From JAXHUE01 sp034189655 (GTDB taxonomy: Bacteria; Chloroflexota; Dehalococcoidia; E44-bin15), in the NCBI GenBank assembly GCA_034189655.1, contig JAXHUE010000019.1:1-37125 (forward strand): a stretch of 37,125 nucleotides of DNA. The letters are read 5' to 3'. The notes under the pieces were generated by a model. It had not been told where the DNA came from. It saw only the letters and a list, made by a program, of their open reading frames with translations, and searched no databases. Below are positions 29,416 to 37,066 of the stretch, piece by piece. Every line of letters begins with the position of its first letter. The stretch's first letter is position 1. The position numbers and the translations under genes were made by a program.

Positions 29416-30417
29416 ATGGCCCTTAAGGTAGTGAACGCCACCCCCCTCGGCGAGACCCCCTACGACCAGGAGGTCATGCAGCGCATCGGCGCCGAGTACG
29501 TGCTCAAGTACTGCCCCACCGAGGACGACCTCATCGCCACCGCGGGCGATGCCGACGCCGTCATCACCGTCATGGAGCCCTTCACGGCGCGGGTCATCGA
29601 GAATTTAAAGAGCTGCAAGGTGATCGCCGTCTCCGCCATCGGCTACGACCTGGTCGATGTCCCCACCGCCACCAAGCGCGGCATCTGCGTGTGCAACGCG
29701 CCTGAGTACTGCTTGGACGAGATGTCGGACCACGCCATGGCCCTGCTCCTCGCCTGCGCCCGCCGCATCGTGTCGCGCAACAAGTACATAAAGGCCGCCG
29801 ATACCGACCACATGCCCGGCGGGCCGGTCTCCAAGCTGCGGGGGCAGACGCTGGGCCTGGTGGGGTTTGGCCGCATACCGCGCACCCTGGTGCGCAAGGC
29901 GCAGGGCTTCGGCCTAAAGGTCATCGCCCACGACCCCTACGTGTCCCGTGCCACCGTGATCGGCTACGACGTGGAGCTGGTGCCCACGCTAGACGCCCTG
30001 CTGGAGCGGGCAGACTTCGTATCGGTGCACGCCGCGCTGGTGCCGGAGAACCGCCACATGTTCGGCCTGGCGCAGTTCAAGCGGATGAAGCCCACCGCCT
30101 GCTTCATCAACACCGCCCGCGGTGGTCTCGTGGACGAGGACGCGCTCTACACCGCCCTGAACGAGGGCCACATCGCCGGCGCCGGCCTCGACGTGACCGA
30201 GCCCGAGATGAACTTCGAGAGCCCCCTGCTCACGCTGGACAACCTCATCTACACCGGCCACTTCGGATTCTACTCCGATACCTCCATAGCTGAGCTGCGC
30301 CGCTTCCCCATCGACGAGGTGGAGCGCGTGCTCGGCCTGGGGCAGTGGCCGTACGGCCTGGTCAACCCCCAGGTGAAACCCACGTTCGCCGAGAGGTGGG
30401 GCAAGACCCTGGTATAG
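29416..30417 (+). CDS. D-2-hydroxyacid dehydrogenase, NAD-binding
   Basis: A 333-residue D-isomer-specific 2-hydroxyacid dehydrogenase, which reduces a 2-oxoacid to an (R)-2-hydroxyacid with NAD(P)H. The Rossmann motif is GLVGFGRIPRTLV, with Pro where many have Gly at the third glycine. The catalytic Arg is in NTARGGLVDE, the Glu in GLDVTEPE and the His in YTGHFGFYS. The long AGGAGGAAAGGAG leader supports ATG 29416 over one further up. It lies 67 bases after the dehydratase pair and 112 before a CoA-transferase, the same set as phenyllactate or 2-hydroxyisocaproate dehydrogenase in fld/had clusters. The real oxoacid is unknown; phosphoglycerate or C-terminal-binding-protein-type relatives are alternatives. 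Confidence 0.85.
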   Translation: MALKVVNATPLGETPYDQEVMQRIGAEYVLKYCPTEDDLIATAGDADAVITVMEPFTARVIENLKSCKVIAVSAIGYDLVDVPTATKRGICVCNAPEYCLDEMSDHAMALLLACARRIVSRNKYIKAADTDHMPGGPVSKLRGQTLGLVGFGRIPRTLVRKAQGFGLKVIAHDPYVSRATVIGYDVELVPTLDALLERADFVSVHAALVPENRHMFGLAQFKRMKPTACFINTARGGLVDEDALYTALNEGHIAGAGLDVTEPEMNFESPLLTLDNLIYTGHFGFYSDTSIAELRRFPIDEVERVLGLGQWPYGLVNPQVKPTFAERWGKTLV

Positions 30418-30427
30418 CAGGCAACAG

Positions 30428-30514
30428 GCCAGTCACTGGCTAGCGCACCCTACTAGTGCGGTACAGGCATCCAGCCGACGCCACGTATCAAAGAGAGAGG
30501 CTGCCTCTGGCAGC
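30428..30514 (+). repeat. Three consecutive hairpins before the CoA-transferase gene
   Basis: GCCAGT (30428-30433) and ACTGGC (30435-30440) form an inverted repeat around one base. CGCAC (30444-30448) faces GTGCG (30456-30460). GCTGCC (30500-30505) faces GGCAGC (30509-30514) around TCT, ending 15 bases before ATG 30530. The last one would sit next to the ribosome site (AAAGGAGAAGGAG). There is no T-tract. They may set the ratio between dehydrogenase and transferase. Confidence 0.4.
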
Positions 30515-30529
30515 GGAAAGGAGAAGGAG

Positions 30530-31726
30530 ATGACCATGCCTCTCGAAGGGATCAGAGTTCTCGACTGGACCGCGTTTCAGCAGGGGCCCACCGCAGGCGC
30601 ACTGCTCGCCGACATGGGGGCCGACGTCATCAAGATCGAAGAGCCCAGGGGAGAGCCGGGTAGGGGCCTTGCCGCCATATACGGCATGGACCTCCCCGTC
30701 AACTTCTACTTCTTGAACCAGAACCGCGGCAAGAGGGGAATGGTGATCGATTTCACCACAGAGGCGGGCAAGGAGGTCCTCTTCAAGCTGGTGGAGAAGT
30801 CGGACGTCTTCCTCACCAACTACCGCTACCTCCACGCCGAGAAGATGGGGGTGACCTACGAGGTCTTGAGTAAGCACAACCCACGGCTGATATATGCCTA
30901 CAGCTCAGCGTGGGGCCCCGAAGGGCCCGACCGCGACCTGCCCTCCGCGGACCTCGCCGGCCAGGCACGGGGTGGCTTCTGGATGATGTCTCTCACCAGG
31001 GATGACGAGCCCAACCCCCTGGGCGCCGGGTTCGCCGACGAGGTGGGGGGCCTGCTCACCGCCTACGGCATACTGCTGGCCTTGATCGCCCGCGAGAAGA
31101 CGGGGCGGGGGCAGAAGGTGGACGCCTCCCTGTTAAGCGGCCAGTTCGAGATGGGCCGCCTCTTCCTCCAGCTCTACCTGCTGCTGGGGTTTCCCACCAC
31201 CGCCGGGGGGAAGATGCTGCGCAGCCCCCTGTGGTACTACTACCGCTGCCAGGACGACAAGTGGTTCTGCATCTCCGTGCTCCAGGCCGACCGCTACTGG
31301 CCAGACGTGTGCCGGGTGATGGGCATCGAAGACCTGCGCGACGACCCCAGGTTCAAGAACGCCGCCGCGAGGCAGGAGAACATAGAAGAGATTCTGGCCA
31401 TCTTCAAGAAGGTCTTCCTCACCAGGCCCAGAGAGGAGTGGTGGCAGCTCTTCAAGGCGGTGCCCATCCCCTCGGCGCCGGTGAACGACTGTGCCGACCT
31501 GGCAAACGACCCCCAGGTCATCGCCAACGGCTGGATCGATGAGGTGGAGCAGCCAGGCTACGGCACGATAAAGGTCCCCGGGGTCACGGTCAAGCTGTCG
31601 GACACCCCGGGAAAGGTGCGGGCCACGGCCCCGGAGCTGGGCCAGCACACCGAAGAGGTGCTCATCGAGCTCCTGGGATATAGCTGGGACGACATCGCAA
31701 AGCTGCGGGAGAAGGGCGTGTTCTAG
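30530..31726 (+). CDS. Class III (CaiB/BaiF) CoA-transferase
   Basis: A 398-residue class III CoA-transferase. The start PLEGIRVLDWTAFQQGPTAG and ADVIKIEEP are family marks. The aspartate that forms the acyl-CoA anhydride should be D141 in PSADLAGQARGG, the place of Asp169 in formyl-CoA transferase; there is no GHD motif, so it is a transferase and not a racemase. Transfer of CoA to a 2-hydroxyacid (like FldA or HadA) fits the neighbours. GGAGAAGGAG precedes ATG 30530. It ends in overlap with the LUD gene on the other strand: the two stops share CTAG. The acid specificity cannot be read from the sequence. Confidence 0.88.
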   Translation: MTMPLEGIRVLDWTAFQQGPTAGALLADMGADVIKIEEPRGEPGRGLAAIYGMDLPVNFYFLNQNRGKRGMVIDFTTEAGKEVLFKLVEKSDVFLTNYRYLHAEKMGVTYEVLSKHNPRLIYAYSSAWGPEGPDRDLPSADLAGQARGGFWMMSLTRDDEPNPLGAGFADEVGGLLTAYGILLALIAREKTGRGQKVDASLLSGQFEMGRLFLQLYLLLGFPTTAGGKMLRSPLWYYYRCQDDKWFCISVLQADRYWPDVCRVMGIEDLRDDPRFKNAAARQENIEEILAIFKKVFLTRPREEWWQLFKAVPIPSAPVNDCADLANDPQVIANGWIDEVEQPGYGTIKVPGVTVKLSDTPGKVRATAPELGQHTEEVLIELLGYSWDDIAKLREKGVF

Positions 31727-32421
31727 AAGCCCATCTCCTCCCCGATGACCAGCACCGTGGTATCGGTGTTCATCGGCCTGCGCTCCAGGATAACGGTGGC
31801 GCGGCACATGCGCAGCGGCGAGTCACAGTCGGTGCATACGCCAGTCTGAACGCAGGGCAGAGGCAGGCCGCTCTCCTTCAAGGCGTGGGGGGCGGCCGTC
31901 TCTCTCGTCCTCTTCAAGGCGGCGTCTATGTCCTTCACGATCTTGTTCCCACCGCAGGCTACTATCACCTTCCTGGGGCCAAAGGTCATCGCCGCCACGC
32001 GGTTGCCGATGCCGTCGGTGCTCACCAGCTCCCCACCCAGGGTGAGGGCATTGGTGCTGGTCAGAAAGACATCGCAGTTCAGCTGGGCGCGGCGGATATC
32101 GAGTATCTCCTCCTGGGTGAGCCCCGGCCTCCAGTGGTCGTAGAGGGTATGCCCGCGCCGCGCCAGCTCATCGAGGACACCCAGCTCCCTCACCGTCATG
32201 GAGCCGCCGGCGCCCACGCTGGCCCCTGGGGGCACGAGCTTGAGTATCTCCTCGCGGGCAGCCTCCCGATCCTCGCAGTACACGGCGTGGAACCCGTTGC
32301 GCTCGAGGGCCTTCACCGCACGCTGCGCCCGCTCCCCCATGTACCACCGCTTGATGGTGTCCTTGTTGGCCAGCCTGCGGGCGTAGAGATCCTCGCCCAG
32401 CTGCTCTTCTCTCTCTTCCAT
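31723..32421 (-). CDS. LUD domain (LutC/DUF162) protein
   Basis: A 232-residue LUD-domain protein. The core GASVGAGGSMTVRELGVLDEL, TSTNALTLGGELVSTDGIGNRVAAMTFGP and KVIVACGGNKIVKDIDAAL are the usual DUF162/LutC blocks. The C-terminus has the Cys stretch CVQTGVCTDCDSPLRMC, as in the stand-alone DUF162 group found in anaerobes. LutC works with LutA and LutB to oxidise L-lactate, but neither is here; stand-alone members have no known function. ATG 32421 has AAAGGTGG upstream; a longer frame starts in the promoter region. The gene is divergent from the NPD-like gene and convergent with the CoA-transferase. Confidence 0.85.
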   Translation of the reverse strand: MEEREEQLGEDLYARRLANKDTIKRWYMGERAQRAVKALERNGFHAVYCEDREAAREEILKLVPPGASVGAGGSMTVRELGVLDELARRGHTLYDHWRPGLTQEEILDIRRAQLNCDVFLTSTNALTLGGELVSTDGIGNRVAAMTFGPRKVIVACGGNKIVKDIDAALKRTRETAAPHALKESGLPLPCVQTGVCTDCDSPLRMCRATVILERRPMNTDTTVLVIGEEMGF

Positions 32422-32597
32422 GGCACCACCTTTCCCCAGACTATGACGACTGTCGTTGGGGTCGGAATGACCGCCCCGCCTGATTCTAGTGCAACCGCGG
32501 GGGCCTGTCAAAGGCACACCCGACAGGCTATACAACACACTGGGTTTCAGGTAGAATGTCGCCGTACCGCGCCCGATAGAGTATAGGGAGGTATCCT

Positions 32598-33689
32598 ATG
32601 ATAGAGACCGAGCTCACCAGGATGCTGGGGATACCCCATCCCATAATCCAGGCCGGGATGGGCCCCTACAGCACCAACAACCTGGCGACGGCAGCGGCCA
32701 ACGCCGGCATAGTGGGCATCCTGAGCACCAGCGGCTTCCGCTACGGCTCCTTGGCCCCGCAGCTACTGGAGCAGCTCTCCGGCGGGGAGCCGGGCACCAC
32801 CCCCGAGATGATGGGGCGCCTGCTGCGCCGGGTCGCCGAGGGCACCAGGGGGGCCCCAGGGGTCTTCGGGGTGAACTGCCTGGTATCCGCCGAGGTGATG
32901 GAGCCGGCGAAGGAGGTCATCCAGTCGGTGATCGACATCCGCAACCAAGACCCGGAGGTCAGGGACAAGCTCCGGGTGATCATCACCTCGGCGGGAGACC
33001 CCATGCCCTGGAGCGACGTGATCAAGCCATCGGGGGTCATGTGGTTCCACGTAGTCCCCTCGGTGCGCCACGCCCTGCGCTGCGAGCGGGCGGGGGTCGA
33101 CGCCATAATCGCCTCCGGCCACGAGGGCGGCTTTCACATCGCCTGGGAGCCGGTGCACACCATGGTGCTCCTGCCGGCGGTGGCGAGCGCGGTGAAGACC
33201 CCGGTCATCGGTGCCGGCGGCTTCAGCGACGGTGCCACCCTGGTCGCCGCGCTGGCCCTGGGCGCAGCGGGGGTGCAGATGGGCACCAGGTTCCTCGCCA
33301 CCCAGGAGAGCGACTTCGTCCAGATGTGGAAGGACAAGGTCTTGGGTAGCGGGGAGCGCGATACCACCGTGGCACGGGGCATCGTGGGCCCGGCGCGCTA
33401 CTTGAAGAGCGAGGCCTCCATGGAGCTCACCGAGATCACGGCCATGAAGGCCCCCGGCCTGTTCATGGGGCAGCCCGACGATATCACCACCGTCGCCCCA
33501 GAGGTGCTGCGCAAGGAGCTGGAGGGGTTCGCCGCCACCTTTGCCGGCGACGAGAAGAGGGCGCTCATGGCCGCCGGCGAGGTCGCGGGCAGGATAGGCG
33601 ACCTGCCCACGGTGAAGGAGTTGGTAGATACCATCATTGCCCAGGCCGAGGAGTGCCTGGAGGGACTCCCAGGAAAGGTGAGGAGGTAG
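32598..33689 (+). CDS. Nitronate monooxygenase / FabK-like flavoprotein
   Basis: A 363-residue TIM-barrel FMN protein of the NPD family (nitronate monooxygenase, FabK-type enoyl reductases). Marks are GIPHPIIQAGMGPYSTNNLATAAANAG at the N-terminus, the FMN/catalytic loop IIASGHEGGFH (the His position), and PVIGAGGFSDGATLVAALALGAAGVQMGTRF at the phosphate site. Nitronate monooxygenase itself uses O2; in an anaerobe, an enoyl-CoA or enoyl-acyl reductase role is more likely. GGGAGG precedes the ATG. It is 4 bases ahead of the thiolase, so the two form an operon with probable acyl-CoA function. Confidence 0.85.
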   Translation: MIETELTRMLGIPHPIIQAGMGPYSTNNLATAAANAGIVGILSTSGFRYGSLAPQLLEQLSGGEPGTTPEMMGRLLRRVAEGTRGAPGVFGVNCLVSAEVMEPAKEVIQSVIDIRNQDPEVRDKLRVIITSAGDPMPWSDVIKPSGVMWFHVVPSVRHALRCERAGVDAIIASGHEGGFHIAWEPVHTMVLLPAVASAVKTPVIGAGGFSDGATLVAALALGAAGVQMGTRFLATQESDFVQMWKDKVLGSGERDTTVARGIVGPARYLKSEASMELTEITAMKAPGLFMGQPDDITTVAPEVLRKELEGFAATFAGDEKRALMAAGEVAGRIGDLPTVKELVDTIIAQAEECLEGLPGKVRR

Positions 33690-33693
33690 CGTT

Positions 33694-34935
33694 ATGAAGC
33701 AGCTCAAGGAAGCAGTAGTCGTCGAGGCGGTGCGCACCCCCACCGGGAGGTCGGGGTGGAAGGGCATGGAGAAGAAGGGGGCCTTCTCCGAGTTCTCCGC
33801 CCAGAACCTCATCGCCGCCGCCCTGGAGGCACTGGTGGAGCGGGTGAAGCAGAGGTGCCCCCAGTTCGACCCGGTCCAGATAGAGGACGTGGCCTGCGGG
33901 TGCTTCAGCCAGATAGGGGAGCAGGGGGGCAACATCGGCAGGATGGGGGTAATGGCCGCCGGCCTCCCCGACGAAGTCGCCGGCTGGACGGTGAACCGCT
34001 ACTGCAACGCCGGCCTCCAGGCCATAAACTCGCAGGCCCAGGCCATCATGACCGACTGCGGCGACATCATGATCGCCTGCGGCGTGGAGAACATGTCCCA
34101 CTACCCCATGATGAGCGACTTCGAGGCGGCACAGAAGGCAGGGCTCCCGGTACGCTTTCACCCAAGGGTGGCCAAGCGGGGGCTGGTGATGATGGGGGTA
34201 TCGGCGGAGATGGTGGCAGAAAAGTACGGCTTCTCGCGGGAGGAGATGGACCGCCTCGGCCTGTGGAGCCAGCAGAAGGCGGCGCAGGCCATACGTGACC
34301 AGGAGTGGTACAGGAAGCGGGTGGTCCCGGTCACCGTCGAGGTCAAGGACCAGCCCACCGTGGTGATCGAGAGAGACGAGCCGGTCAGGGGCCAGGCCCT
34401 GGACGACCCCGAGGCCGCCTGGGAGCGCATGACGAAGCTGGAGCCCAGGTTCAAGGAGGGGGGCAAGGTCACCGCCGGGAACTCATCGGGCATCGTCGAT
34501 GGGGCAGCGGCCACCATGCTCATGTCCAAGGAGCGGGCCCGGGAGCTGGGCCTCGAGCCCATGGTGACCATCAGGTCGATGGCCGTCGCCGGCGACGACC
34601 CGGTGATAATGCTGCTGGGCCCCATCCCGGCGATGAAGAAGGCGCTTGCCCGCGCCGGCCTCACCATGGACGACATCGATTGCTTCGAGCCCAACGAGGC
34701 CTTCGCCTCGCCGGTGCTCGCCTTCTGCAAGGAGTTCGGCCTGGCCTACGATGACCCCAGGATAAACCCCACGGGCGGTGCCATCGCCATCGGTCACCCC
34801 ATCGGCTGCACCGGCGTGCTCTACTTCACCGAGATGGTGCACCACATGGTGCGCCACAACTTGAGGTGGGGCCTGCAGACGCTGTGCGGCGGCGGCGGGG
34901 TGGGCATCGCCACGGTGGTGGAGCGGGAGCGGTAG
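33694..34935 (+). CDS. Thiolase family protein (acetyl-CoA acetyltransferase-like)
   Basis: A 413-residue thiolase. The nucleophile is C104 in NRYCNAGLQAI; the other active residues are H368 (GHPIGCTG) and C398 (LCGGGG). It is a near-equal of the thiolase at 5008-6246, with many identical stretches. The Ser of the common C-x-S-G motif is Ala here (C-N-A-G). AGGAGG lies upstream of ATG 33694, overlapping the end of the NPD-like gene (4-base gap). Downstream the sequence runs into a 16-G homopolymer and a scaffold gap, so the operon may continue beyond what is seen. Role: thiolytic cleavage or condensation of a beta-ketoacyl-CoA. Confidence 0.88.
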   Translation: MKQLKEAVVVEAVRTPTGRSGWKGMEKKGAFSEFSAQNLIAAALEALVERVKQRCPQFDPVQIEDVACGCFSQIGEQGGNIGRMGVMAAGLPDEVAGWTVNRYCNAGLQAINSQAQAIMTDCGDIMIACGVENMSHYPMMSDFEAAQKAGLPVRFHPRVAKRGLVMMGVSAEMVAEKYGFSREEMDRLGLWSQQKAAQAIRDQEWYRKRVVPVTVEVKDQPTVVIERDEPVRGQALDDPEAAWERMTKLEPRFKEGGKVTAGNSSGIVDGAAATMLMSKERARELGLEPMVTIRSMAVAGDDPVIMLLGPIPAMKKALARAGLTMDDIDCFEPNEAFASPVLAFCKEFGLAYDDPRINPTGGAIAIGHPIGCTGVLYFTEMVHHMVRHNLRWGLQTLCGGGGVGIATVVERER

Positions 34936-34952
34936 CGCCCCCAGTCAGTACA

Positions 34953-35037
34953 GAAGTGGGGGGGGGGGGGGGGCGGCGCCCCAAGAAATTNNNNNNNNNN
35001 AACCGTTGGGGCGTCGCCGCTAATGCGCCCCCACTTC
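34953..35037. repeat. Inverted arms on both sides of the scaffold gap
   Basis: The left side has GAAGTGGGGG (34953 on), a 16-G run (34958-34973) and GCGGCGCCCCAA (34973-34984). The right side, read as reverse complement from 35037 back, gives GAAGTGGGGG, then CGCATTA, then GCGGCG-ACG-CCCCAA. The same sequence thus stands on both sides in opposite direction, the left copy looking like an error-rich version with the middle lost in a G-run. It may be a terminal repeat of an unassembled element, a long terminator hairpin, or a fold-back assembly artefact. Confidence 0.5.
34991..35000. other. Assembly gap (10 Ns, true length unknown)
   Basis: Ten Ns mark a scaffold join. Ten is a placeholder length, so real distance and content between the thiolase at 33694-34935 and the genes from 35095 on are not known. 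Gene order across this point should not be taken as proven. Confidence 0.95.
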
Positions 35038-35094
35038 ATTTTCTACCCACCCACCAGGACACCCAGTGCCCGCCTATGTCTCTCGCCGGCCCCT

Positions 35095-35313
35095 CTAGGA
35101 GCCGCCCTTGAACTTGCTCCTCATCTCATCGAGCTCCTGCCTGGCCTTGAGCTCTTCCTCGCTCATCGGCTGCCACCTCACTATCTTCTCCCCCTCTATC
35201 TCGACCTCGAAGAGCCCGTGGCAGCCGGCGCACCTCATCGGCCCGCCGTACCTGTTATCGATGAGAAAGACCTTGACCTCCTCCCCACACTGGGGACAGC
35301 CTATCACTGGCAT
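35095..35313 (-). CDS. Small zinc-ribbon protein at the end of a thiolase unit
   Basis: A 72-residue protein with a zinc ribbon: CPQCGEEVKVFLIDNRYGG and CAGCHGLFEVE, two C-x2-C pairs 19 residues apart, followed by a charged helical tail (SEEELKARQELDEMRSKF). I do not recognise a named family. ATG 35313 has GGAGG 9 bases upstream; ATG 35337 is an alternative start that overlaps the stop of the DUF35 gene (TGATG) and adds eight residues. The tight spacing makes it the third gene of a thiolase - DUF35 - zinc-ribbon unit. It may be a metal-bound accessory of the thiolase/DUF35 complex, but that is a guess from position. Confidence 0.7.
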   Translation of the reverse strand: MPVIGCPQCGEEVKVFLIDNRYGGPMRCAGCHGLFEVEIEGEKIVRWQPMSEEELKARQELDEMRSKFKGGS

Positions 35314-35336
35314 AGAAAGTTGCCTCCGTTCATCCA

Positions 35337-35750
35337 TCAGGCCTTGAAGGCCAGATGTACCTTCTTCTCCTCCCCCTCGCCCCTCTCCACGAAGTCGACG
35401 GTGAGCGGCTGGCCCACCTCGATCTCCTCCGGCTTGCCGGCATCGAGCCCCAGGAGCTGGGCGCTTATCTTGGGCCCCTCCTCCAGTGCCACGATACCGG
35501 TGCAGTAGGGGTTGTCCCGGCCGTAGCCCTGCTCTATCATCAGCGTGGGGGCCACGTTGATGGCAGTGAAGGCAGCGAGCGTGCCTTTCCCCCCCGTCTC
35601 CACCCACTCCATCTCGTCGCCGTAGCACTTGATGCAGATGGCGCGGGGCGGCAGGTACAGCGCCTGGCACTTCTTGCACCTCGATGCCATGAGCTTCTTC
35701 TCGTTCAGGTACTGAAAGAAAGATGCGCCGGTAAAATCTCTCTGCTCCAT
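35337..35750 (-). CDS. DUF35 OB-fold / zinc-ribbon acyl-CoA-associated protein
   Basis: A 137-residue DUF35 protein. The N-terminal rubredoxin-like zinc ribbon has C25-x2-C28 (SRCKKCQALYLPPR) and C39-x2-C42 (CIKCYG); the C-terminal part is the OB-fold (GKGTLAAFTAINVAP...NPYCTGIVALEEGPKI). DUF35 proteins bind CoA esters and form complexes with SCP-type thiolases and HMG-CoA synthase, channeling substrate in archaea. Here it follows such a thiolase by 4 bases, as expected for a complex. ATG 35750 has AGGCGG about 8 bases upstream. The length is normal. Confidence 0.9.
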   Translation of the reverse strand: MEQRDFTGASFFQYLNEKKLMASRCKKCQALYLPPRAICIKCYGDEMEWVETGGKGTLAAFTAINVAPTLMIEQGYGRDNPYCTGIVALEEGPKISAQLLGLDAGKPEEIEVGQPLTVDFVERGEGEEKKVHLAFKA

Positions 35751-35754
35751 GTGT

Positions 35755-37026
35755 TTACCGCCTCTCGAAGATGTGCACCACACAGGTGCCGCCGGTGGCC
35801 CCGACATTGTGAGTGAGGCCCAGGCGCAGGTCTTTATTGGGAACCTGTCGCTCCCCCGCGGTGCCCCGCAGCTGGTGCCAGATCTCGATGACCTGGCCGG
35901 CCCCCGACGCCCCCACGGGGTGACCCTTGGACTTGAGCCCCCCGGAGGTGTTTATCGGCCTCGTGCCGTCCCTTGCAGTGACGCCCTGCTCCACCGCCCT
36001 GGGCCCCTGCCCCGGCGGGAAGAAGCCCAGGTCCTCCATGGCCACTATCTCGGCGATGGTGAAGCAGTCGTGTACCTCGGCCACCTGGATGTCCTCGGCC
36101 TCGACGCCAGCCATATCGTATGCCATGCGCGCTGCGATCCTGGTCGCCGCTATGGATGCCAGGTCCTCCCTCTCGTGGAGGGCGTGGTCGCTCGCCTGGC
36201 CGGTACCGATGATGTAGAGGGGCTTATCGGTGAACTCGCGGGCCAGGTGCTCCGCCACCAGCACCATGCAGGCCGCGCCATCGGTGATGGGGGAGCAATC
36301 GAACAGCCTCATCGGCCACGCGATCACGGGGTTGGCCCTGCCGTCCTTCAAGAAGTCTATCTCCTCCTTCCAGTCGGGGACGGGCTGCCCCTTCTCCTGC
36401 GCCTTCTTCTTGCGGCCGTTCATGATATCCGCTATCGAGCTGTTGAACTGGGCCTTGGGGTTCAGCGCCCCGTTCCTATGGTTCTTTATCGCCACCTTCA
36501 TGAAGTGCTCCGTGGTCGTCCCGTAGTGCTTCATGTGGGCGGTGGCGATGGCGGCATAGAGGCCGGGAAAGGTGAAGCCCGCCGATGCCTCGTAGGTGAT
36601 ATCGCTCGCCGCGGCCAGGGTATCGGTCACCCGCTCCGTGGGCAGGTTGGTCATCTTCTCCACCCCGCCCACGAGCACGATATCGTACAGCCCGGACGCG
36701 ATGGCGATGACCCCCTCCCTGAGGGCAACGCCGCTTGAGGCGCAGGCATCCTCGACCCTGGTCGCTGGTCGGGGCACCAACCCCACCCAGTCCGCCATGA
36801 TGGGTGCGGTGTGCGCCTGCCCCTCGAAGAGGTCGCTGGACAGGTTGCCCAGGTACAGTGCCTCGATATCCCTGGTATCCAGGCCCTTATCGATAGAGGC
36901 CTTCATCTCCTTGAAGGCCTCCACGAAGAGGTCCCGGCTCGACTTGTCCTTAAAGGCGCCAAACTTTGACATGCCGGCGCCGACCATGGCGACGCCTCTC
37001 GATAGCGTGCGTCCCTTTACGTTCAT
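35755..37026 (-). CDS. SCP-type thiolase (acetyl-CoA acetyltransferase, archaeal/SCPx-like)
   Basis: A 423-residue thiolase of the SCP2/SCPx type, distinct from the two other thiolases in the window. The nucleophile is C95 in VEDACASSGVALREG; later comes the HDCF motif (VAEVHDCFTIAEIVAMEDLG) in place of the second Cys region, and GGLKSKGHPVGASG carries the His. These forms need a DUF35 partner, and one follows 4 bases downstream. ATG 37026 is chosen with AGAGGG upstream and a promoter at 37067-37095; ATG near MVGAGMSKFG is less likely. Reaction: reversible thiolysis of a beta-ketoacyl-CoA in the cytoplasm. The stop is TAA at 35757-35755. Confidence 0.9.
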   Translation of the reverse strand: MNVKGRTLSRGVAMVGAGMSKFGAFKDKSSRDLFVEAFKEMKASIDKGLDTRDIEALYLGNLSSDLFEGQAHTAPIMADWVGLVPRPATRVEDACASSGVALREGVIAIASGLYDIVLVGGVEKMTNLPTERVTDTLAAASDITYEASAGFTFPGLYAAIATAHMKHYGTTTEHFMKVAIKNHRNGALNPKAQFNSSIADIMNGRKKKAQEKGQPVPDWKEEIDFLKDGRANPVIAWPMRLFDCSPITDGAACMVLVAEHLAREFTDKPLYIIGTGQASDHALHEREDLASIAATRIAARMAYDMAGVEAEDIQVAEVHDCFTIAEIVAMEDLGFFPPGQGPRAVEQGVTARDGTRPINTSGGLKSKGHPVGASGAGQVIEIWHQLRGTAGERQVPNKDLRLGLTHNVGATGGTCVVHIFERR

Positions 37027-37066
37027 CGCTGCCCTCTCGCTCCATAGTACCACCCCTACTCCGCCG

